This document shows, in pieces, positions 24,186 through 32,626 of a stretch of DNA of 46,797 nucleotides (positions are counted from its first letter, which is position 1; each line of letters begins with the position of its first letter). The stretch covers positions 1 through 46,797 of the IMG/VR virus record IMGVR_UViG_3300033143_007604; one strand, given 5' to 3'. Made by a program: the position numbers and the translations under genes. This DNA comes from a virus. The notes beneath the pieces are model-generated. The model saw nothing but the letters and a program-made list of their open reading frames with translations. It searched no databases and was not told where the DNA came from.

Positions 24186-25289
24186 GTTCATATCTCCTTT
24201 ATTAAAGTAATAAATTGGGTATTTGTTAACTATATTTCCATCATTTCTACCTGCTGCCTTTTGCATAACTTCAAATTCAGATTGCCCAGCAGCAACAGGT
24301 TGTTGCACTATGCTCACATGAGCAATAGATTCACCATATTTATTTTCCTTTCCATCTTTATACTCCTCATCAACCAAAATAGACACATTCTTTACGGTTT
24401 TAGCTAAATCAATTGATTCTTTGCCTATCATGTCTATCATGCCATATAAAATGTTTCCTTCACGAAATATATCTTTGACATATCCTCTTACCCCTTCAGC
24501 ATCACGACGATGATCTACTACCATTTCAATATCAACTCCATTGTCCTTCATTTTATTGAATGACGCTATCCATCTGTCTATGCGTTCTGGAGTCACATCA
24601 AGAACCCATTTATGAATCGGATGCGTATATTTCCCTGTTCGAATCAAATCCTTTTTAAACAACTGAGATGGAACATCGGATTCAATATGTGCAGAAGAAG
24701 CTAATTCAAATTGATTGCTCTCTCCAAATGTGGCTTTCGATGTAGGTTCTGTAATAGTTGAAGCAGCTTTACCACGTGCATTTCTTAAAATATTCCTAGC
24801 TCTCTGTTGAAGAGCAGTCTTGTTAAGATTTTTCGCCTTGCTTTGTGGAATTCTACTTATTGCATTCCGCAAATGGGCAAGATCAATCTTACCAGTAGCA
24901 TCTCTATAAGGAAAATGCCTTAATGCTCTGGGAGTTGTCTTACCTGTGGAATCTTTTTCACCCCCTCTTTCCACATATAAAAAAGCAGAATCCGGCAAAT
25001 CATTTATATATTTTCTGGTCCAGACAGCCATAGCAAACTCCTTTTTATCCGTCGCAGGTTCAAACAGAATGTATTTAATATTATGATCAGCTAACCATCT
25101 TTTAGCCTGCTGCACTGTGTAACTGTCTTTTGGAAACCTATATGATTGTGGTTTTGGACTGCCAGTAGGATCCGTCTTAAGAGGACCACCATATAGCATT
25201 ATTCCACCAGACATCTTTTTAAGTACCAAAATCCGAGCAAAAAGCTCCGGACTTTTGATTCTGGCAGCATGAAAATTAGGATAAGGCAT
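23640..25289 (-). CDS. Capsid maturation protease fused to scaffold
   Basis: 549 aa. The N-terminal part (KRWLADHNIKYILFEPA) resembles XkdF/Mu-I-associated modules. Residues ~190-330 (GKYTHPIHKWVLDVTPERIDRWIASFNKMKDNGVDIEMVVDHRRDAEGVRGYVKD..., VSILVDEEY, SIAHVSIVQQP) match Mu gpI-type prohead proteases, with the DH.....GxV and HVSIV motifs. The last ~180 residues are an acidic helical scaffold domain (DENNGLSTEVTKLKGSIEKMKKTLEKEPEGKEKEV). An internal ribosome site allows the scaffold alone to be made. Order portal, minor head, protease, decoration, capsid is lambda-like. Confidence 0.85.
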   Translation of the reverse strand: MPYPNFHAARIKSPELFARILVLKKMSGGIMLYGGPLKTDPTGSPKPQSYRFPKDSYTVQQAKRWLADHNIKYILFEPATDKKEFAMAVWTRKYINDLPDSAFLYVERGGEKDSTGKTTPRALRHFPYRDATGKIDLAHLRNAISRIPQSKAKNLNKTALQQRARNILRNARGKAASTITEPTSKATFGESNQFELASSAHIESDVPSQLFKKDLIRTGKYTHPIHKWVLDVTPERIDRWIASFNKMKDNGVDIEMVVDHRRDAEGVRGYVKDIFREGNILYGMIDMIGKESIDLAKTVKNVSILVDEEYKDGKENKYGESIAHVSIVQQPVAAGQSEFEVMQKAAGRNDGNIVNKYPIYYFNKGDMNMDMLDQIKKALEIEGDIDEDNVIDVITEEFQKLSDENNGLSTEVTKLKGSIEKMKKTLEKEPEGKEKEVKIDPNLAEQMGKTAEQRVTNLVAAGKLTPAARDLVVKNFIGDKGNRNLKALSIGDEGFSSLDSLIEVLETNDPVELGEKASTFAMSRQVPDENQEYDPAVTKEMVEQGSVTE

Positions 25290-25448
25290 TTATTTTTTCT
25301 CGTATAGTTTCAGATCAATAGAACGAATCTCGTCTAGTGTATCATTAATTCTTTTAATTTTAATAGGATCTGTTTCAATATCCAAAGGAGTACCCATTCT
25401 TCTGCGTTTGTTTAAATCAATCTTTTGTTTTGTTTTAGTTGCAGGCAT
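25290..25448 (-). CDS. Small basic protein, 52 aa
   Basis: Short gene between the minor head protein and the protease. Its ATG overlaps the upstream stop (TAATG) and its stop lies next to the protease start. The product begins MPATKTKQKIDLNKRRRMG and ends in a charged helix (DEIRSIDLKLYEKK). No domain recognised. Tight coupling on both sides and absence of any other frame make it a real gene of the head module. Confidence 0.65.
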   Translation of the reverse strand: MPATKTKQKIDLNKRRRMGTPLDIETDPIKIKRINDTLDEIRSIDLKLYEKK

Positions 25449-27034
25449 TATAATATTTCCTCAATTTCAACTGTATGCCATATTCTGTTTGGATTAACCG
25501 CTGAACGTTTCGAAGTCATTTTCACCACTCTGTACCGTGGACCCGAACCTACCAAAACTTCTGCCTCAGGACGATAATCAAAATCAGCTAGCTTGCCTAG
25601 ACGAATTGAACGTTTTGAAACTCCCCCTTTTATTTTGATTACCATTCTAGCATTATGATCAGCTAGATCATTAGCAAAACTTTCAGCAACAGCTTTTTTA
25701 GTAGTAAAACTTGATATTTGAGGTAATGTAAATTCTTTTTGTTTCAATTTTACCATAAAATCTTTGAAAGCTTTACCTCTTTCACCTCTCCAACTCATAC
25801 CTCTAAAAATAGTCCTTTCTATACCAGGAGCCTTATCAAGAAGTTGTTCTATGCGAACCATACTAGTAGCTGCTTCATTCCATTTTTTGCTTTTCAATGC
25901 TGTTTCTAATGTAATTTTACCATCACCAATTTTACGTTGTAATTCCGCTATATCCACTGCATGAAATCTAGTATAACGTTCGATAATAACTTTATCCTCT
26001 TTAGTCAAAGCTTTCACCCATTCTTCCCGTGTCTTAAATTTAACAGGTTTAGACACAGCCTTAAGAATCGCTTTTTTCGCTTTCAATAATTTAGTTTTCA
26101 AAGGTCCTGTCTTTAATCCTTCTTTTTTCACTATGGCAGGATTGAAACCCCAACCTTTGTCCGCTCCAGGCATTACTTCTATACCATTTTTATCAACAAC
26201 CGGTTGTGGTCTTTGAGGAGTTGCTAACTTATCTTGATCTTTGAATATTTCTATAGCAGTACAACGACAAGAAAATCCATTTGGGGGCCAGTTGATTTCC
26301 CAAAAAGGATCTTCTTTAGGAAGTCTGGTCCCTTCCATCCCAGCATGAGAGGGTCTTACTCGATCATCACCCACCGTACTATATTCATAACCCCATAATA
26401 TTTCTTGGATATCAGGATCAGAATTGACGTTCCACCTACCAACACTATAAGCCAAGGCCGTTTGCGTTCGGACTAGATTTTCTAATAAATAAGGATTGTT
26501 AGGTGTTACACCACCTGCGTCAAAGGCTTCCCGTAACTTCTTCATTGATTCACTAACATGTTCTCCAGCTTGTACCGATTCTAACATTGCTTGTTTGCTT
26601 CTAACTTCCAGCTGTGAGGACAAACCACGAGTCACATCTAGTGCCGTATCTCCATATAACTGTTTAAGCTCAGCATATTCTTCTGGTGTGATATCCATCC
26701 TTTGTCTCATAAATTGCACAGCACCCGCATAAGAATCAGTTGCCAACCCCTTTTGTTTGGCCCTTAGTTTAGGAGACACATTCACCAACGCTCTATATCT
26801 TCCGGTTAAATGAGCAGTAACCATGGCCGTCATCAAAAGCTTCCGAAAACTCTCAATTCCAGGTTTAATCACTTCTAAAGGTTCTCTACCATATCTTACA
26901 GCACGCAGACCCTCTACGGTTATTTGGTTAGCAATTATTCTGGCCCTTCTCTGGCCAATACCTTCCAAATACTTCATCTCTCGATATATAACACGAGATT
27001 TCTTTCTACTCTGTTTTGTTGCGACCAATGGCAT
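25448..27034 (-). CDS. Minor head protein (SPP1 gp7/Mu F-like) with ADP-ribosyltransferase domain
   Basis: 528 aa in two parts. Residues ~100-270 are the phage head morphogenesis domain (NLVRTQTALAYSVGRWNVNSDPDIQEILWGYEYSTVGDDRVRPSHAGMEG...INWPPNGFSCRCTAIEI; the RPSH and GFSCRC motifs are typical). Residues ~345-528 match toxin-type mono-ADP-ribosyltransferases with the R-S-E signature: Arg at ~411 (TIFRG), S-S-F-T-T at 441-445, and E-x-E at 490-492 (RPEAEVL). The enzyme half would be packaged in or on the head and could be injected to modify a host protein; the target is unknown. Confidence 0.85.
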   Translation of the reverse strand: MPLVATKQSRKKSRVIYREMKYLEGIGQRRARIIANQITVEGLRAVRYGREPLEVIKPGIESFRKLLMTAMVTAHLTGRYRALVNVSPKLRAKQKGLATDSYAGAVQFMRQRMDITPEEYAELKQLYGDTALDVTRGLSSQLEVRSKQAMLESVQAGEHVSESMKKLREAFDAGGVTPNNPYLLENLVRTQTALAYSVGRWNVNSDPDIQEILWGYEYSTVGDDRVRPSHAGMEGTRLPKEDPFWEINWPPNGFSCRCTAIEIFKDQDKLATPQRPQPVVDKNGIEVMPGADKGWGFNPAIVKKEGLKTGPLKTKLLKAKKAILKAVSKPVKFKTREEWVKALTKEDKVIIERYTRFHAVDIAELQRKIGDGKITLETALKSKKWNEAATSMVRIEQLLDKAPGIERTIFRGMSWRGERGKAFKDFMVKLKQKEFTLPQISSFTTKKAVAESFANDLADHNARMVIKIKGGVSKRSIRLGKLADFDYRPEAEVLVGSGPRYRVVKMTSKRSAVNPNRIWHTVEIEEIL

Positions 27035-27158
27035 CTATTAGAATCTCCAATAACTCAACTTGCTTTTCCGACGCTACTTTAATTTTATATATCCTATGCT
27101 CAATTAAGAGCAATGCCAAACATATAAAAGGTAAAACTAAAATTAATATAAAGGACAT
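27006..27158 (-). CDS. Small membrane protein, 50 aa
   Basis: Short gene between portal and minor head genes. The ATG at 27158 has AAAGGAAATAAGTT upstream. Residues 2-19 (SFILILVLPFICLALLLI) form one membrane helix and the rest is a charged helix (KVASEKQVELLEILIDAIGRNKTE). It overlaps the start of the minor head gene by 29 bases. Possible lysis (holin-like) or inner-membrane role; unproven. Its ribosome site is part of dispersed repeat E2. Confidence 0.65.
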   Translation of the reverse strand: MSFILILVLPFICLALLLIEHRIYKIKVASEKQVELLEILIDAIGRNKTE

Positions 27159-27164
27159 AACTTA

Positions 27165-27220
27165 TTTCCTTTCAAACGGAAGGCAACGGAGTTGCTCTTC
27201 CTTGCCCTCAAAATATCTAA
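27165..27220 (+). repeat. Dispersed 50-bp repeat, copy E2
   Basis: Plus-strand CCTTTCAAA-C-GGAAGGCAACGGAGTTGC, then TTCCTTGCCCTCAAA. Nearly identical to E1 (3496-3551, inverted) and related to E3 (36168-36223). As minus-strand RNA the core folds into GGAAG-(A)-GCAAC-UCC-GUUGC-CUUCC. It sits in the gap between portal and the 50-aa membrane gene. Confidence 0.7.
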
Positions 27221-27229
27221 CCCTTATAC

Positions 27230-28594
27230 TCACCCCTTCCCTATCGAAGCATAAACCTCTTTAATTTTCTTTAGTTGGTCCCCTTGGGGTATTTCTCCAT
27301 CATCCTGTTTTTGGGGAATAACTCCCTCTGTATTAATCTGCTCTTGTCCTTTTGGTAACCCAACTTGATCCAGCATCGCATCAACGTCAAGCCATGTTTG
27401 AAAGAGATCAACATTGCTTGGAGCGGCTAACACTTTTTCCACTATGCTTCTGAAAAACGCGGCCAACGCAGGATCAAGACCGGCACGTTCCAGCCACACC
27501 TTATTTTCACTATCCGGACCAAAATTGTACACAAGAAGAGGATTAACTATATACCAGTTGACACATCTAATAATATCTTGAAAAACCAGATCCGCCATAG
27601 TTAAAGTAAGATCCCCATGTTCTCCTGCTTCCGCTTTTGTTCCAAATTGGCCTTCAATAGCTGCCCTTTCCGGTACGATCCACCCTCTAAGAATCAAGCT
27701 TTCATAATGCCGTAACGTATTAACAAATCCTGTTGCATGCTGCCCCTTTGTTTCCAAAAAGGAAATATGCCAAGCAGCGAAAGCTTCGGGATCAACTCCT
27801 TGCCTAGCAAGATCCCTAGCCCAAGCTACTATTTCTTGTGGCATCGCTACACCTTTACCTGTTCCCAAAGAACTGAGAATGGCTTTGGCAATTTCGTAAT
27901 TTGAAGTTTCCGTTCCTGTTGCATCCATACTTTTACCAATTGGGTATTTAATAAGCGGAATTACACCAGCTATCTTACCTGCATATTGCTTTTGTTTTTT
28001 AGCAATATCAACCCAAGGCATCCAGGCATGTTCCCTAATATTTTCGTGTCTGCTCCTACCATAATAATTGCCAGCTTCTCCATCATAAATATAATGAAAA
28101 CATTTATTGGGCAACAGATGTATTTCATTTTGTCTCAGACCGGCAAAATTACCATATTTCTTATCAAGAACCACTTTTATTTGATCGGGTACAAGAGGTT
28201 TTAGCTTCCGTAACACATATCTAGGGGATCCATCCACCATCCTTACATCCCAAACCTTCTCAAATGATTGAAAACCATAATCTAGGGAATATAAAATATT
28301 TTCAATAAGCAAAGGCCATAACTCATCTATCTGCTTTTGAATAAACCCAATCATATCTTCACTAACATCATCCTCAGATTTGATAGAATAGTTGGAAGTC
28401 TTAATCGGAGCAGTAGCAACCACACGAGCTAACGCTACAGTAGGATTGGTCCTCATCTTTCTATAGGTATCGAACGTTCCTGAGGAAACGCCAAAAACAT
28501 CAATGAAGGAAGCATACACACCCGCTGCCTGCTTTTTCGTGGCCTCTCCTAGAACAGGACTTTTTTGTTCACGTTCCGATATTTCTGTAACCAT
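27230..28594 (-). CDS. Portal protein (DUF935/Mu gp29-like)
   Basis: 454 aa. FDTYRKMRTNPTVALARVVATAPIKTSNYSIKS, then LLIENILYSLDYGFQSFEKVWDV, a phrase typical of DUF935 portals, LRQNEIHLLPNKCFHYIYDGEAGNYYGRSRHENI and IPLIKYPIG complete the match. The protein forms the dodecameric DNA gate at one head vertex. One-base overlap with the terminase gene (TAATG-type junction) and followed by repeat E2. Length normal for the family. Confidence 0.9.
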   Translation of the reverse strand: MVTEISEREQKSPVLGEATKKQAAGVYASFIDVFGVSSGTFDTYRKMRTNPTVALARVVATAPIKTSNYSIKSEDDVSEDMIGFIQKQIDELWPLLIENILYSLDYGFQSFEKVWDVRMVDGSPRYVLRKLKPLVPDQIKVVLDKKYGNFAGLRQNEIHLLPNKCFHYIYDGEAGNYYGRSRHENIREHAWMPWVDIAKKQKQYAGKIAGVIPLIKYPIGKSMDATGTETSNYEIAKAILSSLGTGKGVAMPQEIVAWARDLARQGVDPEAFAAWHISFLETKGQHATGFVNTLRHYESLILRGWIVPERAAIEGQFGTKAEAGEHGDLTLTMADLVFQDIIRCVNWYIVNPLLVYNFGPDSENKVWLERAGLDPALAAFFRSIVEKVLAAPSNVDLFQTWLDVDAMLDQVGLPKGQEQINTEGVIPQKQDDGEIPQGDQLKKIKEVYASIGKG

Positions 28595-30012
28595 TATGCC
28601 ACTCCTGCTTCAACAGAAAATTGTCCTCTTGGTGTTACACGACGTACCACCCGAACCGGTTTCATATATTCTATACGATAATCATCAGCATCTGAAGCAT
28701 GACTGAGCTTTTTATCTCTTTTGTCAATTTGTCCTGCCCCATCCCGTTTGAGATATTGCCGATCATCGATAAGCCGATCACATCGAGGATGGCACTGCCA
28801 ATGCACCTTTTTATCCGCATCCAACAAGGCCAACTCTACCGCATTAATCCGATCCACGACCATTGGGTTGCTCTTAGGGATTCTAAGTTGATAAGGATAT
28901 TCTCTTTTTAGAAGAGCATCTTGAAGAATAGAAATATTACTTTCACCAGTTCCAGACCATTCAGAATTACCAGAAGCATCGCCATACACATAAAGCATCG
29001 GCCACTGCCAACCACCCAGATCCTCAACTAATTTATAAAATAATACCATTCCTTCCTTAACACTTAATCGAGAAGCATAAATTTCATAAACAGTAGTGAA
29101 CATCCAATTTTTATCATGTTCGTTATGGATTTGCCCAATTTCAAAATGCATGCCTGGAGCAATATTAAAATCGACCGAAAGATGAAGAGGAAGCCCCTTC
29201 TTTAATTTTAATTTGCTATTAATGTGTAATCGCCTATTAAATGATGGATAAACTCGACCACCCCGCAAAGTAGCTGCACTGCCTTCTAAATATTGGTCAA
29301 TTAGCTGCTTATTAAGATTCCTCTTCATCTCATTATAGAAATCTGCTGCTAAAGGATTGTCTTTGGTTGATGCTCTATACAAAGCAGCTTCCCCAGAATG
29401 CATTTCTTTAAATATTTTAGTATTATCCCCTTCATTAGTATAAGTAAACATTCTTTGAACAAAGTTAGCTCTAGGATGTCTTACCCTACCCAAAAATTGA
29501 GTATAAGCATCATTCCGTGGATCCATATCATCTTCCTTCCACCTTGCCGGTTCATCACCCCAACCAGCCCCCGCTTGCCAACCGGTAATAGTTCCAGGTC
29601 TTTCAGCAGTCCTAACTAATATCACAGAAGGGTTATCCGCTGTTCCCAGATCAGGTAAAATTAATGCTGGTCCTGCATACCTACCACTAGAGATTGATCC
29701 TGCCGACTTCCACCTCGTCGATAATCCCGCTTCTTTGGCAGAGTCAATAAGTTCCGGTACTTGAAAATCCATAGCATTGGAATAAGTTGGAGAAATGGCA
29801 GAAGAGATTACAAAAGTTGGTTGTCCAGTAATCAGATCAAAAGCATTGTAGGTATGAAGGGTAATTAGTTTTCGAGCACCAATGAAAGTTTTGCCCGACA
29901 TCCACCCACCCTCAAGTCCAATAATTTGATGTTCCCAATCTTCAGCAAATTGCTGTTGACCCCCAGGCCATGGTTGAATCGTCCCTACCATATCAGTCCT
30001 TATTTGTTTCAC
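28594..30012 (-). CDS. Terminase large subunit
   Basis: 472 aa. The Walker A-like GGWMSGKT lies at residues 35-42, and GWGDEPARW near residue 150 is the Walker B with catalytic Glu. The C-terminal nuclease shows LSVDFN (Asp), LYVYGDASGNSEWS (GD) and LSHASDADDY (Asp cluster), the RNase H-like metal site. It cuts and pumps phage DNA into the head through the portal encoded next. Overlaps the small-subunit candidate by 20 bases. Confidence 0.92.
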   Translation of the reverse strand: MKQIRTDMVGTIQPWPGGQQQFAEDWEHQIIGLEGGWMSGKTFIGARKLITLHTYNAFDLITGQPTFVISSAISPTYSNAMDFQVPELIDSAKEAGLSTRWKSAGSISSGRYAGPALILPDLGTADNPSVILVRTAERPGTITGWQAGAGWGDEPARWKEDDMDPRNDAYTQFLGRVRHPRANFVQRMFTYTNEGDNTKIFKEMHSGEAALYRASTKDNPLAADFYNEMKRNLNKQLIDQYLEGSAATLRGGRVYPSFNRRLHINSKLKLKKGLPLHLSVDFNIAPGMHFEIGQIHNEHDKNWMFTTVYEIYASRLSVKEGMVLFYKLVEDLGGWQWPMLYVYGDASGNSEWSGTGESNISILQDALLKREYPYQLRIPKSNPMVVDRINAVELALLDADKKVHWQCHPRCDRLIDDRQYLKRDGAGQIDKRDKKLSHASDADDYRIEYMKPVRVVRRVTPRGQFSVEAGVA

Positions 30013-30301
30013 CTAACCCCCCTAACGGTAGTCTGATAAGTTTTACCTCATCCCCATGTAGCACACCTAATTCATTCAATCGATAAGCCGTTTGAAGTTG
30101 ACTAAGATGGAGTTTGTTAATATCTTTAAACAACCGAATTGCCTCCATTTTATTTGGCAAAGAAGCTTTTTTTGACCTCATAATCTTCAGCAACTGTCTT
30201 GGAACCTCTACCCACAATGCATCTTGAAGTTCATAATGCCTAAGAGCAAGAGCAGGAGAGACCATATCTTCAAGTTTATGTCTGTCTGTGTCATTTCCCA
30301 T
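29993..30301 (-). CDS. Putative terminase small subunit
   Basis: About 102 aa, helical, directly upstream of the large terminase. HYELQDALWVEVPRQLLKIMRSKKASLPNKMEAIRLFKDINKLHLSQLQTAYRLNELG has the size and helical character of DNA-recognition subunits. The ATG at 30301 is preferred; a longer TTG-initiated frame begins at 30313. The assignment comes mostly from position. Confidence 0.55.
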   Translation of the reverse strand: MGNDTDRHKLEDMVSPALALRHYELQDALWVEVPRQLLKIMRSKKASLPNKMEAIRLFKDINKLHLSQLQTAYRLNELGVLHGDEVKLIRLPLGGLGETNKD

Positions 30302-30463
30302 TCCATAATCCAAATACTGTACTTATTATCCTTCTATATTAATGCAAAAAACATGAAAAAACATGAAATGTTATAATTGGCGGAATTAAAATTTATCTAG
30401 GAAATGAACATCCTATCATCAAACACAATATAAATCATAACTTTAGTTATTGCATCATAAGCC

Positions 30464-30808
30464 CTAACTTTTATTAGCATAACAAGAGCTTCCTAAAATA
30501 AATTGAGCAGGATCACAAGCAAGTATAATATCTATAGTCTTAATCTTTATTCCTTTACACATTTCATTTGGATTATGAACAATTTTTCCATTCCACCAGA
30601 TCACAGCATGATTAACTCCATATTCATTCGGACCACTAGCAATGACAAAACAATCTTTTAAATATTCTTTAATAGTGATATCATCTGCAAGGTTATAATT
30701 TATGACAATCAATGCTAATCCAAATTGTCTTAACCATTTATTTGTTTCAATAACCCAAGTTTCTTCTGGTTCAGGGTATAAATTACAGAAATCTGGAACT
30801 GGTTTCAT
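30464..30808 (-). CDS. C39-like phage protein lacking the N-terminal part
   Basis: 114 aa. VPDFCNLYPEPEETWVIETNKWLRQFGLALIVI..., FVIASGPNEYGVNHAVIWWNGKIVHNPNE resembles the second half of a widespread small phage protein with a papain/C39-like plan, in which SGPS..G..HAVV..G..VHDPHP provides His and Asp. The usual N-terminal G-N-C..A catalytic segment is absent here, and Asn replaces the Asp (HNPN). It may be a shortened, inactive member. Overlaps the next upstream gene by four bases. Confidence 0.55.
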   Translation of the reverse strand: MKPVPDFCNLYPEPEETWVIETNKWLRQFGLALIVINYNLADDITIKEYLKDCFVIASGPNEYGVNHAVIWWNGKIVHNPNEMCKGIKIKTIDIILACDPAQFILGSSCYANKS

Positions 30809-31194
30809 TTTTTATCTCCTTCATGAACTTTCTGAAACTTACAACCTTTTGGAGCATAAAAGAACACACAAGGACATTCACTCAAATCTTCATCTGCTAA
30901 AAGCTCTGATGAGCATGCTTGTTTGAAGACAATGACAACATCAGGATTCGAACAAAAATAACAAATAGTCATATCACCTAAAGCATCAGGATATACATAC
31001 TCGCAATCAAAAATTTCTTCTTTGTTTTGCTGATCTTTATTCTGTTGAGTTATTCTTGCTTTCAAATCTATAATTTTTTTCTTTAAATCATGTAGATCTT
31101 TGTGCAACTCTTTACATATTGAATAGAAAAGATCTCTCAATGCTTCTCTGAACTCATCGCCTGCTTCTGAAAATGTTTGGTGTTTTTTCTTCAC
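30805..31194 (-). CDS. Hypothetical Cys-rich protein
   Basis: 129 aa. The first half is a lysine-rich helix or coiled coil (EFREALRDLFYSICKELHKDLHDLKKKIIDLKARITQQNKDQQNKEE). The second half contains CEYVYP, ICYFCSNPD, ACSSE, ECPCVFFYAPKGCKF, a set of Cys that may bind zinc. Unknown function, in the group of small genes before the terminase. Confidence 0.6.
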   Translation of the reverse strand: MKKKHQTFSEAGDEFREALRDLFYSICKELHKDLHDLKKKIIDLKARITQQNKDQQNKEEIFDCEYVYPDALGDMTICYFCSNPDVVIVFKQACSSELLADEDLSECPCVFFYAPKGCKFQKVHEGDKK

Positions 31195-31244
31195 AATTTA
31201 TTCCTAAGTAAGCATAATCATAAGCATTTTATCTACATCCTCTC

Positions 31245-31610
31245 TCAGTTATTCCTTAAATGCTCCCAACCCGAATAATAAATAATATTACCTATAAGTT
31301 TTTGAACCATGCAATTAGGGTCTTGTTCTGATACTATACTCTTAAGATGATTTGCAAAGACCCAAATCAAATAATTCTTGTCTAATACGTCATCCAGACT
31401 GGTATATAATTTACAAGTATTTTGATCGATCGCATAGTCCGATGCACCTAATAAATAATAGTCTCGAAAGATACTTATATCTTCAAGATTCACAATACCA
31501 TCTTCATTCAAGTCTCCTTTTAGTCGTGGTGATGGATAGACTAGACTTATATAAATAAGCCCAATAAATAAAACTGCTATTACTATTATAACATCACCCC
31601 GTTTACTCAT
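31245..31610 (-). CDS. Membrane-anchored dockerin-like protein
   Basis: 121 aa. One N-terminal membrane helix (about residues 6-26, DVIIVIAVLFIGLIYISLVY) is followed by GDLNEDGIVNLEDISIFRDYYL. That is the calcium-binding F-hand of type I dockerins (D-x-N-x-D-G-x-V-N-x-x-D). The rest (DDVLDKNYLIWVFANHL) might be a degenerate second half. Dockerins bind cohesins of cellulosome-like complexes, so the protein may sit in the host envelope. Such a domain is rare in phages and may have come from the host. Confidence 0.65.
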   Translation of the reverse strand: MSKRGDVIIVIAVLFIGLIYISLVYPSPRLKGDLNEDGIVNLEDISIFRDYYLLGASDYAIDQNTCKLYTSLDDVLDKNYLIWVFANHLKSIVSEQDPNCMVQKLIGNIIYYSGWEHLRNN

Positions 31611-31620
31611 TTTAGTCTCC

Positions 31621-31824
31621 TTACCAGTCTTCTGGAAATTTTATTGTTTGAACAAGTGTCTGGCTAGTCATATCAAGTCCTTGTGCTTGGTTGATTTGTT
31701 TCAAAACACAAATATGCCGTTCCAATTTATCTACTGTCGCGACAAGCTCAGTAAGAAGAGCAATCTGTGAAGGGAATCCAACCATCACCTTTTCTATCAT
31801 CGTCTTCTGTTCTATTTTCGACAT
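31621..31824 (-). CDS. Hypothetical protein, 67 aa
   Basis: 67 aa, mostly helical with hydrophobic heptads (IALLTELVATVDKLERHICVLKQINQA), so a short coiled coil is likely. No known family. It lies between two other small genes of the pre-terminase region with few bases between. Confidence 0.5.
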   Translation of the reverse strand: MSKIEQKTMIEKVMVGFPSQIALLTELVATVDKLERHICVLKQINQAQGLDMTSQTLVQTIKFPEDW

Positions 31825-31830
31825 ATCATT

Positions 31831-32121
31831 TCAATCCCCATATAATGATTTCAACTTTGGAACACCCCTAATCTTCTTTGTATTGTTACGACATTTCTTA
31901 AGCCAAATCAAATGAATCCAGCGTCTTTGTTTATCACTAATTCTAGCTTGTCCACCATATGAAGTTATTTTATCGATCATTTGACCAATAAATCTCATTT
32001 CAGTTTCATCAAGATCACAATTAGAACTATCTATTTCTTCTATTTGCTCTATCCAAGCCAACATATTATCCCTTTCCTCTTCACCCAGAATCTCAAGATA
32101 TAACTGAACGATCTTCATCAA
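31831..32121 (-). CDS. Hypothetical protein, 96 aa
   Basis: 96 aa, acidic N-terminus and basic C-terminus. The segment ISDKQRRWIHLIWLKKCRNN is reminiscent of a short motif (S.KQ..W...I..K) in small phage proteins of replication regions, but no role is assigned to those. Overlaps the HAD gene end by 29 bases. Confidence 0.55.
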   Translation of the reverse strand: MMKIVQLYLEILGEEERDNMLAWIEQIEEIDSSNCDLDETEMRFIGQMIDKITSYGGQARISDKQRRWIHLIWLKKCRNNTKKIRGVPKLKSLYGD

Positions 32122-32581
32122 GATGACTCAAATACTCAGATTGCGAAAATTGCTCCTTCTCATAATGTTGAACAAGCTTTGTTGCATTAAGAATTATATT
32201 CCTCACTCCAAGCTTTAAATGTCCGTCCGACCATGGATTTATTGTTTCATCCCCAATATACACAATATGAAAAGGCATCCCATCCATCTGAACCTTCACA
32301 TCCGCAGGAAAGTTATACTCATCAAGCCATAATAATATACGATCACGGAGAAGTGTCCTCTCAGAAGATTTCACAAAACTAAACCTAGATGTCGTCACCT
32401 TCACGATTGCAATCCTACACAATTCCTTCATCATCTCTCTCGCTCCGGTAATAGGAAGCCCAATCACAAATGGATCATAATCATCAATCCCAGGCCATCT
32501 AAATTCCGCTATAGTGCTATCAAGATCAACTAAAATAAGCGGTTGGATCCCCTTTGCCCTAAGATATGCTTCCTGTTCCAT
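32093..32581 (-). CDS. HAD-like phosphatase
   Basis: 162 aa. ILVDLDSTIAEF near residues 16-27 is HAD motif I (D-x-D-x-T) with the nucleophile Asp. IVKVTTSR corresponds to motif II (T/S), and IVYIGDETINPWSDGHLKLGVRNIIL is the motif III/IV region. It is compact like phage 5'(3')-nucleotidases and polynucleotide 3'-phosphatases. It probably dephosphorylates a nucleotide or a nucleic-acid end; the substrate cannot be told. Second gene after promoter C. Confidence 0.8.
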   Translation of the reverse strand: MEQEAYLRAKGIQPLILVDLDSTIAEFRWPGIDDYDPFVIGLPITGAREMMKELCRIAIVKVTTSRFSFVKSSERTLLRDRILLWLDEYNFPADVKVQMDGMPFHIVYIGDETINPWSDGHLKLGVRNIILNATKLVQHYEKEQFSQSEYLSHLDEDRSVIS

Positions 32582-32626
32582 TCCTAAATTCCTTTCTAAA
32601 AAGAATCCAGCAAAAGCGATCGTGGG

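Noticed and set aside
27016-27264. Plus-strand 82-aa frame spanning the portal-minor head gap.
   Set aside because: No ribosome site, codon usage unlike the genome, and it overlaps the start of two minus-strand genes and the repeat E2.
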